From assembly GCA_963971285.1 (NCBI GenBank), contig OZ020247.1, positions 15,520,614 to 15,584,613 of the forward strand: 64,000 nucleotides of DNA, given 5' to 3'. A program made the translations under genes and the position numbers. Under the pieces are notes generated by a model. The model searched no databases and was not told where the DNA came from. It saw only the letters and a list, made by a program, of their open reading frames with translations. The stretch is from Astropecten irregularis (lineage: Eukaryota > Echinodermata > Asteroidea > Paxillosida > Astropectinidae). Below are positions 1 to 13,226 of this stretch, piece after piece (the stretch's first letter is position 1; every line of letters starts with the position of its first letter).

Positions 1-369
1 GTACAGTATAGGATTGGTAACATATCCAAACAGAAATGTTCACAGATTAACGTATAACTTTCAGGGTATAAATATGGTGCTTGTAAAAACATACCGTTAA
101 AATATTTCCGCCTGAAATGGTGTATTTGTCCAGAATTTGTCAAACAAAGACCGAACATAATTTTGATCTCGGGGTAAGATCAAAACCATTCTTTATGTTT
201 CATAAGAAAAATTGAGTCTGGTGTAAGTGGTGTTCGCTATTTTCTTATGACTCAGATGTCCGATTGAGCTCAAATTTTTTACAGGCTTTATTAGTTCATG
301 TACATGATGGATCAGACAAAGTGTGAGTTCTGTTCTGTGACCATTACCAATCATGTATCATACCTTTAA
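1..369 (+). mobile_element. Family B TIR element, left end cut by window edge
   Basis: Starts inside the repeat (TACAGTATAGGATTGGTAAC) and ends ACCAATCATGTATCATACCT plus TTAA. The first ~160 bases match family A subterminal sequence. The second half, with TTGAGCTCAAATTTT and TGATCAGACAAAGTGTGAGT, is specific to family B. Confidence 0.7.
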
Positions 370-1115
370 GACAGAAAGAAGACAGACTTCTAATTCTAAA
401 TATCAAAATCAAGCTCGTCCAACAGGACACTAAATTTTCCCAAAACAAAAAAATCCCAGAGTATCATGCATGTCGCACTACAAAATGCCTGACATTAAAT
501 TCACTTACGCCTTCCTAAATGGAGGCGTCAAGTTATAACTGTATCATCAAGTTATTAAATCATGGGTGCTTAGCCCACCAACTGTTTCCAGGGATCACCA
601 GGAGTTGGATAAATGTTTATGCAAGGGGAAACGGGAGACTGACCCCACGGGTGAACAGGGTCAATGATACAACAACTGGGGCGATGACTCTGTTGTTATT
701 TTTTGATAAAATGCGCTCTTTTTTTTGTCCCACCGGGGTTATCCTCCTCTGTTGCTATTCAGCTGTCCCATATTTTATGTGAGCATGAACTTGTGAACAT
801 TTTAGGGTTTTTTTGTGTGAAATTTGACCGAATGAAAGACTATGGCACAGCTTAGGATAACGCAACCATACTTGACTGTGCCACGAAATGGAATGCGGTA
901 GTTTATAGGGTCATCACAGAGTGTCTGGATTTGATAGTTTATAACTACATACATGTACGGGTCTACAGAAGCAAGCCAGATGCTCAGTGTTGAAATGAAC
1001 AAATCAGAGATATACAGCGTAAATGTAATTGAAGACATAAATTAACAAATGTATGCAGAAAAAAACATCTACTGGCCTACTTGTTCTTCTTATTGTGTCC
1101 ACACACATCAGATGA

Positions 1116-1389
1116 TCAACTCTTTTCACACTTTCAACACCGGTATGACGTACGGTCTAACCGGATCAAAACCAACCCTGGTAGGGACAAGGGTTGAAAA
1201 TCTCAACCCGGTTCCAAACTGCATTTTTTGCCGTGATCTGTGGCGTATGAGCCAGCTCACTAAAGACATAGTGTGAACGTTAACATCACTTTGATCTGGT
1301 TCAAAAACTTGCCGGGCTAAACCAGGACAGATCTGGGTTGATTTCAACACGGATCGAAAAGGAGATACATGTCGTGTGAAAAAGGCCTC
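1116..1389. mobile_element. CTTTTCACAC family TIR element (family D)
   Basis: Left CTCTTTTCACACTTTCAACA, right GTGTGAAAAAGGCCTC. The interior has TTGAAAATCTCAACCCGGTT and CAAAAACTTGCCGGGCTAAA. The overlapping opposite frames here are shadows of this repeat. Confidence 0.65.
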
Positions 1390-2090
1390 ATGTGGGTCAA
1401 TGGGGGTCTACTCTCAGTCTCAGCAGTTCACGTGTAGGGTAGTACATTATATTAAGCTCAGCTTGTCTGTACCTGTGCTATGTGCGTGTCTCCACACTCA
1501 GACAATTGTTGTAAATTCCGAACACCATCAGCGGTTAAAAAAATGCTCAGGCAGGTGCCAACCACAATGCACAGCCCTCGGCACCTTTTAGCACACTTTG
1601 CCAAAATATACAAATCTGGTTACTGACACTGCACCCACAATGGGCAGCACAATGGCCCAGGATTGCAGGAATGGTGGAAAAGAATAGTACCAGGCGTTGT
1701 GTATATAAACCGATCACAATATCAGTTATTCTTCAAGCTGGAATGCTGTAAACAGAGCGAGTGAAGAGGGAGCTAATTAATTTAAAGTGGTCGGGTAGAA
1801 TATAGAATGACCTGGCCCTATGGTCATCCAGCTCAGTTCAGACGAGTCCTGCAACAATCTTTTTTACAAGTTACAAAAACTAAGCATTAAGCACTCCCAA
1901 TACAACTGGCGACATTTGTCCTTTGGAAATGGTTGACAGGCTGGGCCCTTTATACTTTGTCATTTTTCTTTGGCAGCCGACTGATACAGTCAGCTGTATT
2001 CATGTCTGAATACCCACCCAGTCTGATCACCAAGAGTTACAATGTATGATACATTATGAGAGAATCCATCTTGCTGTGATTCTGATACTT

Positions 2091-2313
2091 GGCGGTTTAC
2101 GAAATGGAGGCTTGGGCTTGGGTTCCATTTCATAAATTTGAATATCAAAACAGAGGCTTTTGGCTGTGGCTCGGAAGTACACGTACATGTAGATTCTCTG
2201 GTTTGAAATGGAAAACAGAGCGTCAGCTCCAATGAAAAACCACAACCTATATTTGCAGCATATGGATGACAGAGCTAGAGCCTGTGCCTGAGCCTCCATT
2301 TCGTAAACCGCCT
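2091..2313. mobile_element. GGTTTACGAAA family TIR element (family C)
   Basis: Ends GGCGGTTTACGAAATGGAGG and CCTCCATTTCGTAAACCGCC. The interior has AAAACCACAACCTATATTT and GCTCAGGCTC-type hexamer runs. Confidence 0.75.
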
Positions 2314-3149
2314 ATGCACCAACTATACATGTATGAGCCAGCACAATAATGTACATGTACATGTTTATACCGGTACAGAGAAATGGAAAAAGAGACCAAC
2401 AAACAATTTCTAGCTTATTTTCTGCATCATACTGTACATAAAGTAAAATGTGCATGGTTTCCTGCCAGACTTTTATCAAAGACAAGAGAGAGAGAGAAAT
2501 ATCAGACCACCGTGGATGAAGTGTCAATCTTTATTCCAGCTACCACAAAAATCAAGAGCAGCAATCAGATCCCAAGTGCACTTCATCCATTGATGGGATC
2601 ATTCATTCACGTTATTTATTCACCAGAAGTTAGATACACACATCCAATACTCTATTCAATAGGCCTGTTAAAGATTGAAGATTGAGTGGCACTTAGAATG
2701 TATTACAATATAACTGTATTGCAATTATCACCTCATTCATTTGACCCATATCACACTCAACCAATAGGGCATGATTATCCAATGCACATTGTAATCAGCC
2801 TTTAGAAATCACTAGGTGTTAATATTCACACCACAACAGTTCACTGCAGGGTGCTAATTGTGCATGATGTTGGGGCTGTATAGTGTTGAATGGCTGAACT
2901 ATTACAACAAGGAGCAAGGGGCAACTTCATACTGTGTGGTAATGCACAGGAATATTCAGCTTAGCAGTAAAAACAGGGTACCAACTGAATTTCTAATGCA
3001 ATGTGTGTTGTTTGTGACTGGTTCCACGGCTGATTTGTGCTAAGCATAGAAATTTGATCAGCAGTACTGCTGGTGAAGCAGCTATGTATGTACTGTCAAT
3101 GGAAAGCTTGACAGAAACAGTAATGCCATGCAAGGCCTAATTGGCTAAG

Positions 3150-3385
3150 TAGGCCTACAAGGCTTCTGCGATATTATGTTTTTGAAGTCAGTATATAACT
3201 GAAAGTTTTCTAAGCCAAGTGTGGCTTGTGCAATGCAAATCAAATCGTAGGTCGTTGGTTCGAATCCCGCCTGAGCCAGCATGTGATTTTGTTCACATGC
3301 ACTCACTCGCACAGAGTAACAGTGCTCGTCCACATCGGTGAAGGGCAAGCCTAATTTGCATATTATCACTATTTCCCGACCAAAA
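3150..3385 (+). repeat. tRNA-derived SINE fragment
   Basis: Carries a B box in GTTGGTTCGAATCCCGCC, preceded by a degraded tRNA-like body, then a tail with CATGCACTCACTCGCAC. Non-coding. Confidence 0.45.
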
Positions 3386-4284
3386 TAATTTAATATTCAT
3401 GATCAAATCAATACAGTTGAGCAATTCTGAGAAACTGGTCTCAGTGAATCAATGCAAGAGAGGTGTTTGTGCTAGTAACTTTCCTTCAGGCACAATAACT
3501 TATAAGCACCTGAACTTTATGCACACACTTTAGTGCTAATTCCTGCAGAGTCAGACACAATGCAACAGTAGGAGGCCCTCTATTGGCCAATACAAAGCAA
3601 ACTCCAGGATCACATTCTAGGTCACACAGCCAACAACGCGGGGACTTCTGTTAGTGTTAGTGTTAGTGCACACAATGTCCCTGTCTTCGACAACACAGTC
3701 CCTGCACAATGTTGGCACTGAACTATAAATAATGAGTAGGTATAGGGAACACTGGAGGTTGCAAAGATCACACCTTACCCGTGTGACATAGGAGGGTGTA
3801 TGAATCAATCTGACTATGTGTCGTACATTACAGACCTACATGTAGCTGTCCTCCCATCCAAAAAATGCCTGCTTGAATTATCGGTCTAGGTTTGGGCCAT
3901 GTGTTCTGCAATCACACCAGGGGTCTTGATACAAAGCCACTGCACAACCACTTAGGCAAAAGCCATTGTGAGTGGCAAGTGGAATTTGTCTTTAGACACG
4001 AGATGGGGGAACAATTCTGACTACGAAAATGAGATGATTGGTTGACAAATCTGGCTTGCCTGCTTTCCGGAATGTTTCAATGGTTTTTTTTGTTTTTTTT
4101 GCCAGATGGTTTCCTACATTATAAAAAAAGGTTTTTATCTCAAACATGACCCTGTTAATTTGTCTCCACTTTAACCAATACATGGTCAATTGGAGGTAGG
4201 CCTAATTAAAACAGTTATTGATTCCAATCTTTTTTCAATAATTCATTAAGGAAATATTTTTATTAATTATGATCATGAATTGTT

Positions 4285-4654
4285 AAAAAACAAACAATAT
4301 ATTCATGAAATAACCACAAGGGAAACTGACTGAGTTTTAAGTCATTTAAAAGTGAACAAAGAAAAATTGACTGGAGCGGGATTCAAACCGGCGACCTCCT
4401 GAATACCGTACAGGCGCTCTACCAACTGAGCCATCCAGCCCTACATTGGTGGTGACCCCCAATAGTTCGATCCCTGGGGTGTGGCGGTGTGTACGTGGTT
4501 TCATGGCTTCTGACTGCCAAGCGAACAAAGGTAGTTGACTATTGGGGTCACCACCAACGTAGGGCTGGATGGCTCAGTTGGTAGAGCGCCTGTACGGTAT
4601 TCAGGAGGTCGCCGGTTCCAATCCCGCTCCAGTCAATTTTTCTTTGTTCACTTT
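4285..4654. mobile_element. Composite element with inverted tRNA-like arms, copy 1
   Basis: Left arm 4,350-4,450 and right arm 4,550-4,654 are inverted tRNA-like sequences: GGCTCAGTTGGTAGAGC (D arm, A box), an anticodon-like arm, then GGTTC-AATCCCGCTCCAGTC (T arm, B box, acceptor 3' side). GGCTGGA and TCCAGTC can pair. The spacer ends CCAAGCGAACAAAG. An outer flank (4,285-4,349) also recurs, inverted, beside copies 2 and 3. Confidence 0.65.
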
Positions 4655-5938
4655 TCAAAAAACAAACAAGAAATATGCAGCAAATACACCTCTTCAATTT
4701 TCATAACAGGAAGCATACAATAATCTTTTTACCAATATACAAACGTGTACATCATAGTCCTGTCACTGAATTTCAGAATATGTACATGCATGGTAGTGCG
4801 AGGACACACGATTATACATACGTGATACATACGTACATGTAAGTATCAGAACCAGGAATTACAGTGTACATTTGGTAAACTGAAGAGTAGGCCTAATACT
4901 GTGAATTTGATTTGTTTTGCTTTTTGACACAGACGTACTGTAGGCCCTACAAGTACAACACAATATGTATGTTTGGAGTAGTGCTGGGACCCACTGAATT
5001 ATAAATTATTCCCAATAACTGTAAGTTTTGGGACTGGTTATTCGGATAAATATCCCTTGAAAAATTGTGGCTTACACATTATGAAGGGAAACACTCTGCA
5101 TACACAAATATCTAATCATTCATCAAAGAAAAAACTGTCAAGAATAGTTAACACCTTAACAAATTAGGCTTTGCTTTCAGGAATAATGCTTCATCAAAAC
5201 CAAGTAAAACAAAATGTACAGTCCAATTTTTTAAATTTTGATTTTGGATATTTGGTAACTTTGGAAATTCCAAAAAGAAGGTAGGTTTGCGGTGACACCA
5301 TGTACAGTAATCTCTTCTGTGAGAGAGTGTGGTTCTGTGAAGAACCGTTGGTATTATCTCAACATTCCAAAAGAGATAAATTGTATTTTTGTTTGCTTAT
5401 AGGCTTACTATACTGTACAGAATATTTAAATATGTGTTATGATCCCACCGCTAGTTCAGACTTCATAGCACTTGACATATCAAGATTTCAAGAGAATATT
5501 ATTATGTGCACAGTAATATTACAGGTGGTCATAAATATTTCAATCAGGTAATATAAAGACATGCGTGACAAGATCGCATACTCTACATAATTAGGGTTAC
5601 TGTCTCGGCCAAATACGATCAGCTTACAGTATTAACAAAACATTCAATGTCGGAGGATAACGACCTCTAAAAGTACAGACAACGCAAGCATAAACCATGG
5701 CGTTTCTCCACGCATAAACCAACAAAAAGAACAAGAGTGAAATCTGGTTTATACAAGTGTGTAAGTTCAAGCATTTGAACAAGGGATGTTTAGACGTTGC
5801 TCATTGTGTGTACTAGGGGGGAGGTGGTGGGTCCGTACAGATGTTTCAGACTGAGGCAAATCGGGGATTAGTTCCACTTGGTTCTTGTTTTCTTTTGACG
5901 GCATTATTTGAATGAATAATGGTATCTGATGGAGGTGA

Positions 5939-5956
5939 ACCACACACACACACACA
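5939..5956. repeat. Short CA dinucleotide run
   Basis: About eight CA units. Confidence 0.8.
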
Positions 5957-6271
5957 CGATGCCATTGATATGAATAGACGGACCTGCATCGTCGCGGTTG
6001 TCGCCCATCTTACAGGACACTAGGGCACCCCACAAGGGCACAATGAATACACCGTGATTCATATTTTGGGGGGGAATTGCCATTGATTAACATTGAATGC
6101 ATCTGACATACATGTACATGTATCACAGGGCTCGCACATACTTCTATTTGCAACTATCTCAACCAATTGTGGAACTATTACACTGTACTTGGACCTAGAA
6201 GGGCAAGGATATTCTTCTTTCCATTCCATTTTTGATTTTTGAATCTCAGTATGGAAACCATGCAGGGAAAC

Positions 6272-6444
6272 AATAGGGCTCAGCGCTCGAGCTATTTATA
6301 AAATACGCCCTTTGTTATCAACAGCTATATAGTTACCCGGATGTTCGGACAAATATCACAACGTTTAGGTGTAAATTAATGGGGCCACGTGCGACTCGTT
6401 TGTCCGAACTTCTGAATGTGACGTCACAAGCGCAGAGCCCTATT
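6272..6444. mobile_element. Short TIR element (AATAGGGCTC ends)
   Basis: Left AATAGGGCTCAGCGCTCG, right AGCGCAGAGCCCTATT; the internal pair GTTCGGACAAA/TTTGTCCGAAC is also inverted. Confidence 0.6.
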
Positions 6445-7642
6445 CAAGGGGCCACAAAAGCCATTTGCCCCCCACTCCCATTTTTTTGTTTGTAGGCTGT
6501 TTTCGTTAACACAAGCATTTCAAGGGCCAGTGAGGCATTACATCTATTTCTTTTTTGTTCAAGGTGAATGAACTTCCACTTAAAAACAAACTGAAAAAGA
6601 AATTCACTTAAGGTGATTTAACTTAAGGTCACGGAAGGCCGGTTCTGGCAAAAAAAATTGAGCACGTTTTGGAGTTGAAAGTTGATAAATGACTGGTGTC
6701 TGCAAACGATGGCCTTTCTGCTTTGGCCTTGTCTGTTGTTGTTTTTTTTTTTTTAGTAGCAGTTGATAATCGCAAGTGCCAATCTTTCCTGCAATTCACG
6801 CAAATGTCTCAATATATTTGTACCTAATTTATAAACTCATCCAAGCTTTAACTCCACATTAGGGGCTATATATACATACACTGTAGGCCTACATGATGCA
6901 AAATCACCATCTCCATGTACTCCCCATATCCTCCCCACCCAGGGCTCCAAATAGTACCGGTACTAGCCCGGCATACAATGTCTAACAAAAAACAATGTGG
7001 GCTAGCTAGATTCAGTTCCTTGGACATAAAAAAAATAAGAACCTACCTATTAAGGTACTGTATACATGGATTGTCAACATATGTACGGGCTAAGTAAAGC
7101 GAGACCGGCAAGTAAAATCTGAAGTAAGCTGGCCCGGTGAAAGCTGGCCAGGACAAAAAGGTAGCAAAAGGTCTGCTCCCCCTCCACCCAAAACAAATCT
7201 AATTATAATAATTACAGATATGTATTACTAATTCTCTTATTCATTACCTTTAAAGATTCCATTTGGTGTCAGTTGCTTTTATACCTACTCTTGACTTTAA
7301 GTAGTATAGGAATATTTACAAGAGGTTATGCACTTTATGGTTCATTGACCGGTACAGTGGGTTTGGATGTCAGAGCAGTGTTTGGTGCCTACGAGCAGTG
7401 TTTGGTGCCTACGTGCATTGAAACAGGTATAAACCACAACCTGTCAAACTTGCCATTTCTGCCATTATGATACTGCAGGCCTATTGTTGCATCATTTTAG
7501 GAGATTTTATGAAAAGTTTAGAAATTCTCTCCACAAAAAATAAAATTAATAAATACCCCCTCCCCCCAAAAAAGAAAGACAAATCAGCAATTGACACCCC
7601 CTGCATAAGACTATCACAATCAGAATTCCTCAGGATTTATCA

Positions 7643-8265
7643 CCAGGGGCCAATTTCATAGAGCTGCTTACATTTAAGCACAACATTTGCTTAAAGGTAC
7701 AATACATGATTGGTAAAGGTCACAGGACTGCACTCATACTTTCTCTGATCAAACATGTACATGAAAATTTGAGCTCAATCAGACATCTAAGTCACGAGAA
7801 AATAGCGAAAACCCGACTTGAATTTTCTTATAAAACATGAAGAATAGTTTACTTTATGTTTGATCCAAAAATCGTTCGGACGAACAATTTTTGGAAACGA
7901 CACTGAATCTTGATTTGCTTGAAAAACCCAGCATCTTATGAACCAAGATTTCCCATGGTGACTAGTTTGCACTGTTTACGATCAACTGTTGAGTCCATTT
8001 TCTGTCTCAAACTCAATAATTTGTTTTTTGGAGGCTTTGCAAATCCTATATGCTCCCTTTAAGCATGAAAAGTCTTCCTTGATCAAACAGGATTTACCAA
8101 CCCAATGTTCATGTGATGTTTTACTGCTTTTGATTTGTATTCGGTCATTGTTTGCTGAGCGTAACATTCACAAGGAATTTTGCCTGGCTTACTGATTTTA
8201 TTTACCAATGCTTTAGACATTTTTTGTGCCTAAACAGCTCTAACTTCTAAGAAATTGGCCCCTGG
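7643..8265. mobile_element. TIR element with CCAGGGGCCAATTTC ends, containing family B sequence
   Basis: Ends CCAGGGGCCAATTTC and GAAATTGGCCCCTGG, with the palindromic GAGCTG/CAGCTC just inside. From about 7,692 it carries family B half sequence (GTACAATACATGATTGGTAA, TTTGAGCTCAATCAGACATC), suggesting nesting. Two overlapping opposite reading frames at 7,982-8,195 are shadows. Confidence 0.6.
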
Positions 8266-8899
8266 AAAAGCTACCCTTCTGATCATCATACCTTTACATA
8301 TGTCCTAATGAATTGATTTATTGATAACTGGATGACTGGAATTTTCAAAATGCTGATATTTCTTTAAACACCTGATTCCTCTATAGATCATGCATGTTGG
8401 ACTGTGACAGTAATTGGACCTGCACTGCACACTATCAACTTAAATTAATATTGATGTACAATGCACCTCATGTTTCACGCAAGAGAAAATGGTATTTGGC
8501 AGTTTTAAGCCAAACCTTGAATAGGCCTACACATTCCACTGAAGTGTATCTTTGACCTACAAAAAGGCTGGTAAGAAAAACATGTTCCATTCCACCCTCC
8601 TACCACATTTTAGACCATACACATTTATAATGCATAAATGCCCTTGGGTGTTGATCAGTTCTGGCAGTGTACATTATTGGTGCATTGAGGTATCCAGTGC
8701 AGTATGTGTGCGTGTGTGTGTCACATGAGCCAGTGGCAATGAGGTTGTTACAGGGGCTGAACTGTCTGCTTCCTATGGACCATTTGATAAGACCTACAAA
8801 ATCATATAACCATGATTGACAGCCTCGGCCTCTAAAACTGGGAGTTCTGTATCTAGCCTACACATGTGAACTTGCAAAAATATGTGTCTTATCTCTCAG

Positions 8900-9181
8900 C
8901 ATGGCTCGAAATATCCACTAGACCGTGGACCAAGTCTAGTGATTTCAGTGTTGGTCTAGTAAAGTTTATTCTGCGCTAGTCCGGCTGTCTAGTGATTTTC
9001 CTTTCCTTACACAATTGAAATGGTGCCTAAATTAATGATTTTTGACACAATATTGCATACAATTAAGGTTTTTCTATGTACATGAATGCCACAGGTATAG
9101 TGGAAAAAGTTCAGGTCTAGTAAAATGCTTCAGTTACTAGACCTGCTGTCCAGTGCCCTTTTTCACAAAATTCGAGCCCTG
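8900..9181. mobile_element. Short hAT-like element (CTAGT words)
   Basis: Terminal repeats CATGGCTCGAA and TTCGAGCCCTG, with 5-bp direct repeats CTCAG at 8,895-8,899 and 9,182-9,186. The interior repeats the word TCTAGT in both orientations. Non-coding. Confidence 0.6.
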
Positions 9182-10449
9182 CTCAGTGGAACATCAAAGA
9201 CATACTGTACTTGAACTATTAAAATTTCAGCAGCTGAAATGTCGCCACCAGCAACGCAACATGTATGACTTTTATCACCTTTTTTTCCTTTATACATGTA
9301 GGCCTTAGATGTAGGCCTATACGCTTTGATAAATAACCCAAGGTTTCCTTTCTAAAATTTCAGATAATCTTCATTTTTCCAATTAAAATGTGTACATGGG
9401 TTGACATATAAAGTACAACTTGTTGATGAGTTTAAAACACATGACATGCACAACATATTGGATAGGACAGATACCTGTACATTACCATCAGCTTTATACA
9501 AACAGACATACTCAAAAATTGGTGTAAATACATATGTATAGTACATGTATGTAAAACTAAAACCATGCTAGATATAAAGTAAAACCTTGAGAGGAAGCTC
9601 TCTTTGCAAAACATCTACTACAAGTACATGTAATACACAAGTACATGTACAGTATGTGAACAAACTGTTGTACATGTAGGCTATGGATGCAATAAATCTG
9701 GTTGTAAGCAACTTTATCATTGCATTACATACATGTACATGTACAATGTGTACACTGTACAGTAGTTGCAAATTGCTACAATGTTATGTGAATTGCTACA
9801 ATGTATCGGTATGTAAAACTAATGTAGAAATCTGTAGGAGCTGAGTTCATAAAAACCTGTTGGTGAAGTGTGAAATTTTCTGCACAATTAACTGTGGATG
9901 ACCTTAAACCTGCTGATACTACACATGTACTGTACATGTATAATTTACTAACTCATGCTTCACTTCACATTAAAAATTTACCCATTAAAGCTGTGCAATA
10001 GGAGGAAACAAACTCAACTACAAATCCTGACATTCCATCAAACAATCGTCCCCCAACAATTTTAATCTTGTTATTGCCACCTTGCCATACAACAAAACAC
10101 AAGAAAATCCGACTGCCAACTGGGGTGGAACGCTTAGCTCCAGACATATTCTGGCCCAGCGCTACCAGTATATATCTCGCTGCCTTTGCCTGCATTGCAT
10201 TACAGTTGGCAGGCGACAGAGCAAACCCACACTGGATAAACAGCTTTTGACGGATTGACCCTACGACTCCCGTAAATACCTATTGAGAGAGGTCGCTGGT
10301 GCATTCTAAATGCTGAACCATATGAGCTGCCACTCCAGAAAAAAGTCAACCATTCTTTTACAACAATGGCACAGGTTTTTTTTTTTAGGTGTTCGGGTTC
10401 AAGCCGAACACCTATTGTTAGGTGTTCGGGTTCAAGCCGAACACCTATT

Positions 10450-11447
10450 GAAATTGTTCGAGTTTTTTTTTTCCATTTTTTTTCCACCCAAACTTGTCAG
10501 CAGGACTTCTATATCACGGTTACAAGATATTGACCTGAAACTTGGTGGGAACTTCGGTAGTGATGCCAAGTTGTACCTAGAAGATTGACGTCACGATGAC
10601 GTCATCGGGTATCAAATTACACGCGTTTTTAGGAAAAACTTTGGTGCTTTATAACTTGAGAACCACATGACCTATGATTTTGATATTGACATATGTTACT
10701 CAACACGTAAATGTCAACAATTAATATATTCATTGTTGTGTACAAATGACCTTCACTTCCGGTGTTACCGGAAGTTGAAGTTTGACTCAAAATAACTCGA
10801 AAACGGAAGGTTTTGGGCACATAAAACCTCAATGGGTCAAAGATAGAGTAGGTCTTAGGCTTTCAGAAAATATAAACGATGACGTCATACGGGCTATATA
10901 GCGCCCTCTACGGTGGATTAAAGATATACAGTGATTACGTAATCCAAAAGTAAACAACGGATTTCCGCCAAATTTTGTGAGTTTGAAGCACTATTGCACC
11001 TTGACATATGTGTGAAGTTTGAAATCTGTGACATCATTAAACCGGAAGTTATGCGTTTTTAAAGGAAATATTATGTAATTATTCAAATACTGTTTATTCA
11101 GTAATTACATGACGTACATCAGTGCAAATTGCAAATTGTTTACATTGTACGCATTTGATGATTTCTGCAAATTTTCAGTTGTTTGTGATTAACTAAACGG
11201 AAGTTATCGTTCGGGCAATTTTACATTATTTAAAGGTGACACGATTTTCTATACGCTATCAGTCAGTGTACATGTGCGAATACACTGTGCAATCAGCATG
11301 ATCAGTACTTGCTCAGTCACACAGTCAACTTAAGTGTATTTCAATAATTATGCCATACACGCGTTCCATCAAACATTCTCTTAACAGTTCCAGTACGAAA
11401 TGAGACCCCGAACACCTAGTGGTTGTTCCCACAACCACAATGTCTAG
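10450..11447 (+). mobile_element. Helitron-like non-autonomous unit, copy 1
   Basis: The 3' end has a perfect hairpin GTGGTTGT-TCCC-ACAACCAC (11,419-11,438) followed by AATGT and CTAG at 11,444-11,447, with T next: the usual Helitron 3' layout. The body is about 90 percent similar to copy 2 by eye. Just before it lie two tandem 33-bp units (10,387-10,450), each a palindrome AGGTGTTCGG...CCGAACACCT. The exact 5' end is uncertain. Confidence 0.6.
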
Positions 11448-12443
11448 TTATTGTTAGAGTTTTTTTTTTTTTTTTTATTTTTTTTTCCCCAAACTTGTCA
11501 GCAGGACTTCTTGGTCACAGGTACAAGATATTGACATGAAACTTGGTGGGAACTTTGGTCATGATGTCAAGTTGTATTTAGAAGATTGACGTCATGATGA
11601 CGTCATCGGGTATCAAATTACACGCGTTTTTAGGAAAAAGTTTGGTGCTTTATAACTTGAGAACCACATGACCTACGATTGTGATATTGACATATGTTAC
11701 TCACCACATGAATCTGAATAATTAATATATTCAATGTTGTGTACAAATGACCTCCACTTCCGGTGTTACCGGAAGTTGACGTTTGACTCAAAATAACTCG
11801 AAAACGGAAGGATTTGGGCACATAAAACCTCGCGGGGTAAAAGATAGAGTAGGTCTTAAGCTTTCAGAAAATATAAACGATGACGTCATGCGGGCTGTAT
11901 AGCGCCCTCTATGGTGGATTAAAGATATACAGTGATTACGTAATCCAAAAGTAAACAACGGATTTCCGCCAAATTTGATGAGTGTGAAGCATTGATGCAC
12001 CTCGACATACGTGTGAAGTTTGAAAACTGTGACGTCATTCAACCGGAAGTTATGCATTTTTTAAGGAAACATGATGTAATTATTCAAATACTGTTTATTC
12101 GGTAACTACATGACGTACATCGGTGCAAATTGCAAATTGTTTACATCGTACGCATTTGATAATTTCTGCAAATTTTCAGTTGTTTGTGATTAACTAAACG
12201 GAAGGTATCGCCCTGACAATTTTACATTTTTTAAAGGTGACACGATTTTCTATACGCTATCAGTCAGTGTACTTGTACGAATACACTGTGCAATCAGCAT
12301 GATCAGTATTTGCTCAGTCACACAATTTAAGTGTATTTCAATATGCCATACATGCGTTCCATCAAACATTCTCATAACAACAGTTCCAGTACGAAATGAG
12401 ACCCCGAACACCTAGTGGTTGTTCCCACAACCACAATGTCTAG
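11448..12443 (+). mobile_element. Helitron-like non-autonomous unit, copy 2 (head to tail)
   Basis: Starts immediately after the CTAG of copy 1 with TTATTGTTAGAGTTTTTT. It ends with the same hairpin (12,415-12,434) and CTAG (12,440-12,443), then T. Both copies contain GACGTCATC-type CRE-like words and short frames that are not real genes. Confidence 0.6.
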
Positions 12444-13226
12444 TTTGTCTGTCGATTTCTCCCACCTGAAGCCTTCGAAGGTCAAATGCAGAACAGGAGA
12501 ATGCTCTACCTGTCTCCTTTTTTTTTGATAGAGGCAATCGATGGAACAATAGATGTTGTGGAACATTTTGGTTTTTGAGGATCGACTAATGCCCGTAATG
12601 CACAAACTACATTGTATAATACATTTATAATGTACGCATATATGTTAGTCTCTAGTCGTACCGGTGCATGAACACAAGGGCAACCTGCCTATTGGTGTGC
12701 AATGGGGGTCTTATTCTAGTGGGGATACTGTGGCATGTACATGTAAGGTGAGAAGCATGACATGGAAATGGTGATTCAATTGGCAGTCAGGGTGCCAACC
12801 TGTTATTCACACCAACTGGGTTTTTTTTCTTCTGTTGTCTTCTTTTCTCTGCATGGCAGATTACAATACGTGCGGCTGTAACTTCAGTAAAGCATGCGTG
12901 AAAAACCGGCAACATGAGCTATTCTTTGTGTTCGATCTGAATTGCCTACATGTACACGACATGTAGGCCTACACATTGAATATGAAGCTTTGAGCCGACT
13001 TTATACTTGGTTATAGGCCTAACATGTAGGCTACATGTACAATGGATATGTACATGTACCTGCAATTCATTGTTGTACTGCAACACTTTTACTAACAGTT
13101 GACCTACAGACTACTGTGACACAACAAACACCACTGCATATGTAGTGAAAGTAGTTTAACATACATGGACATACTGTACCAGTACATATGCATTTCAGTT
13201 GGGTCTACTACACCTGTACTTGTAAG

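Noticed and set aside
4550-4640. Candidate tRNA genes (here, at 35,710-35,800, 42,070-42,160 and 63,590-63,665)
   Set aside because: Cloverleaf is imperfect, no stable anticodon identity, and the sequence recurs as a dispersed inverted pair with shared flanks, so it is a tRNA-derived repeat.
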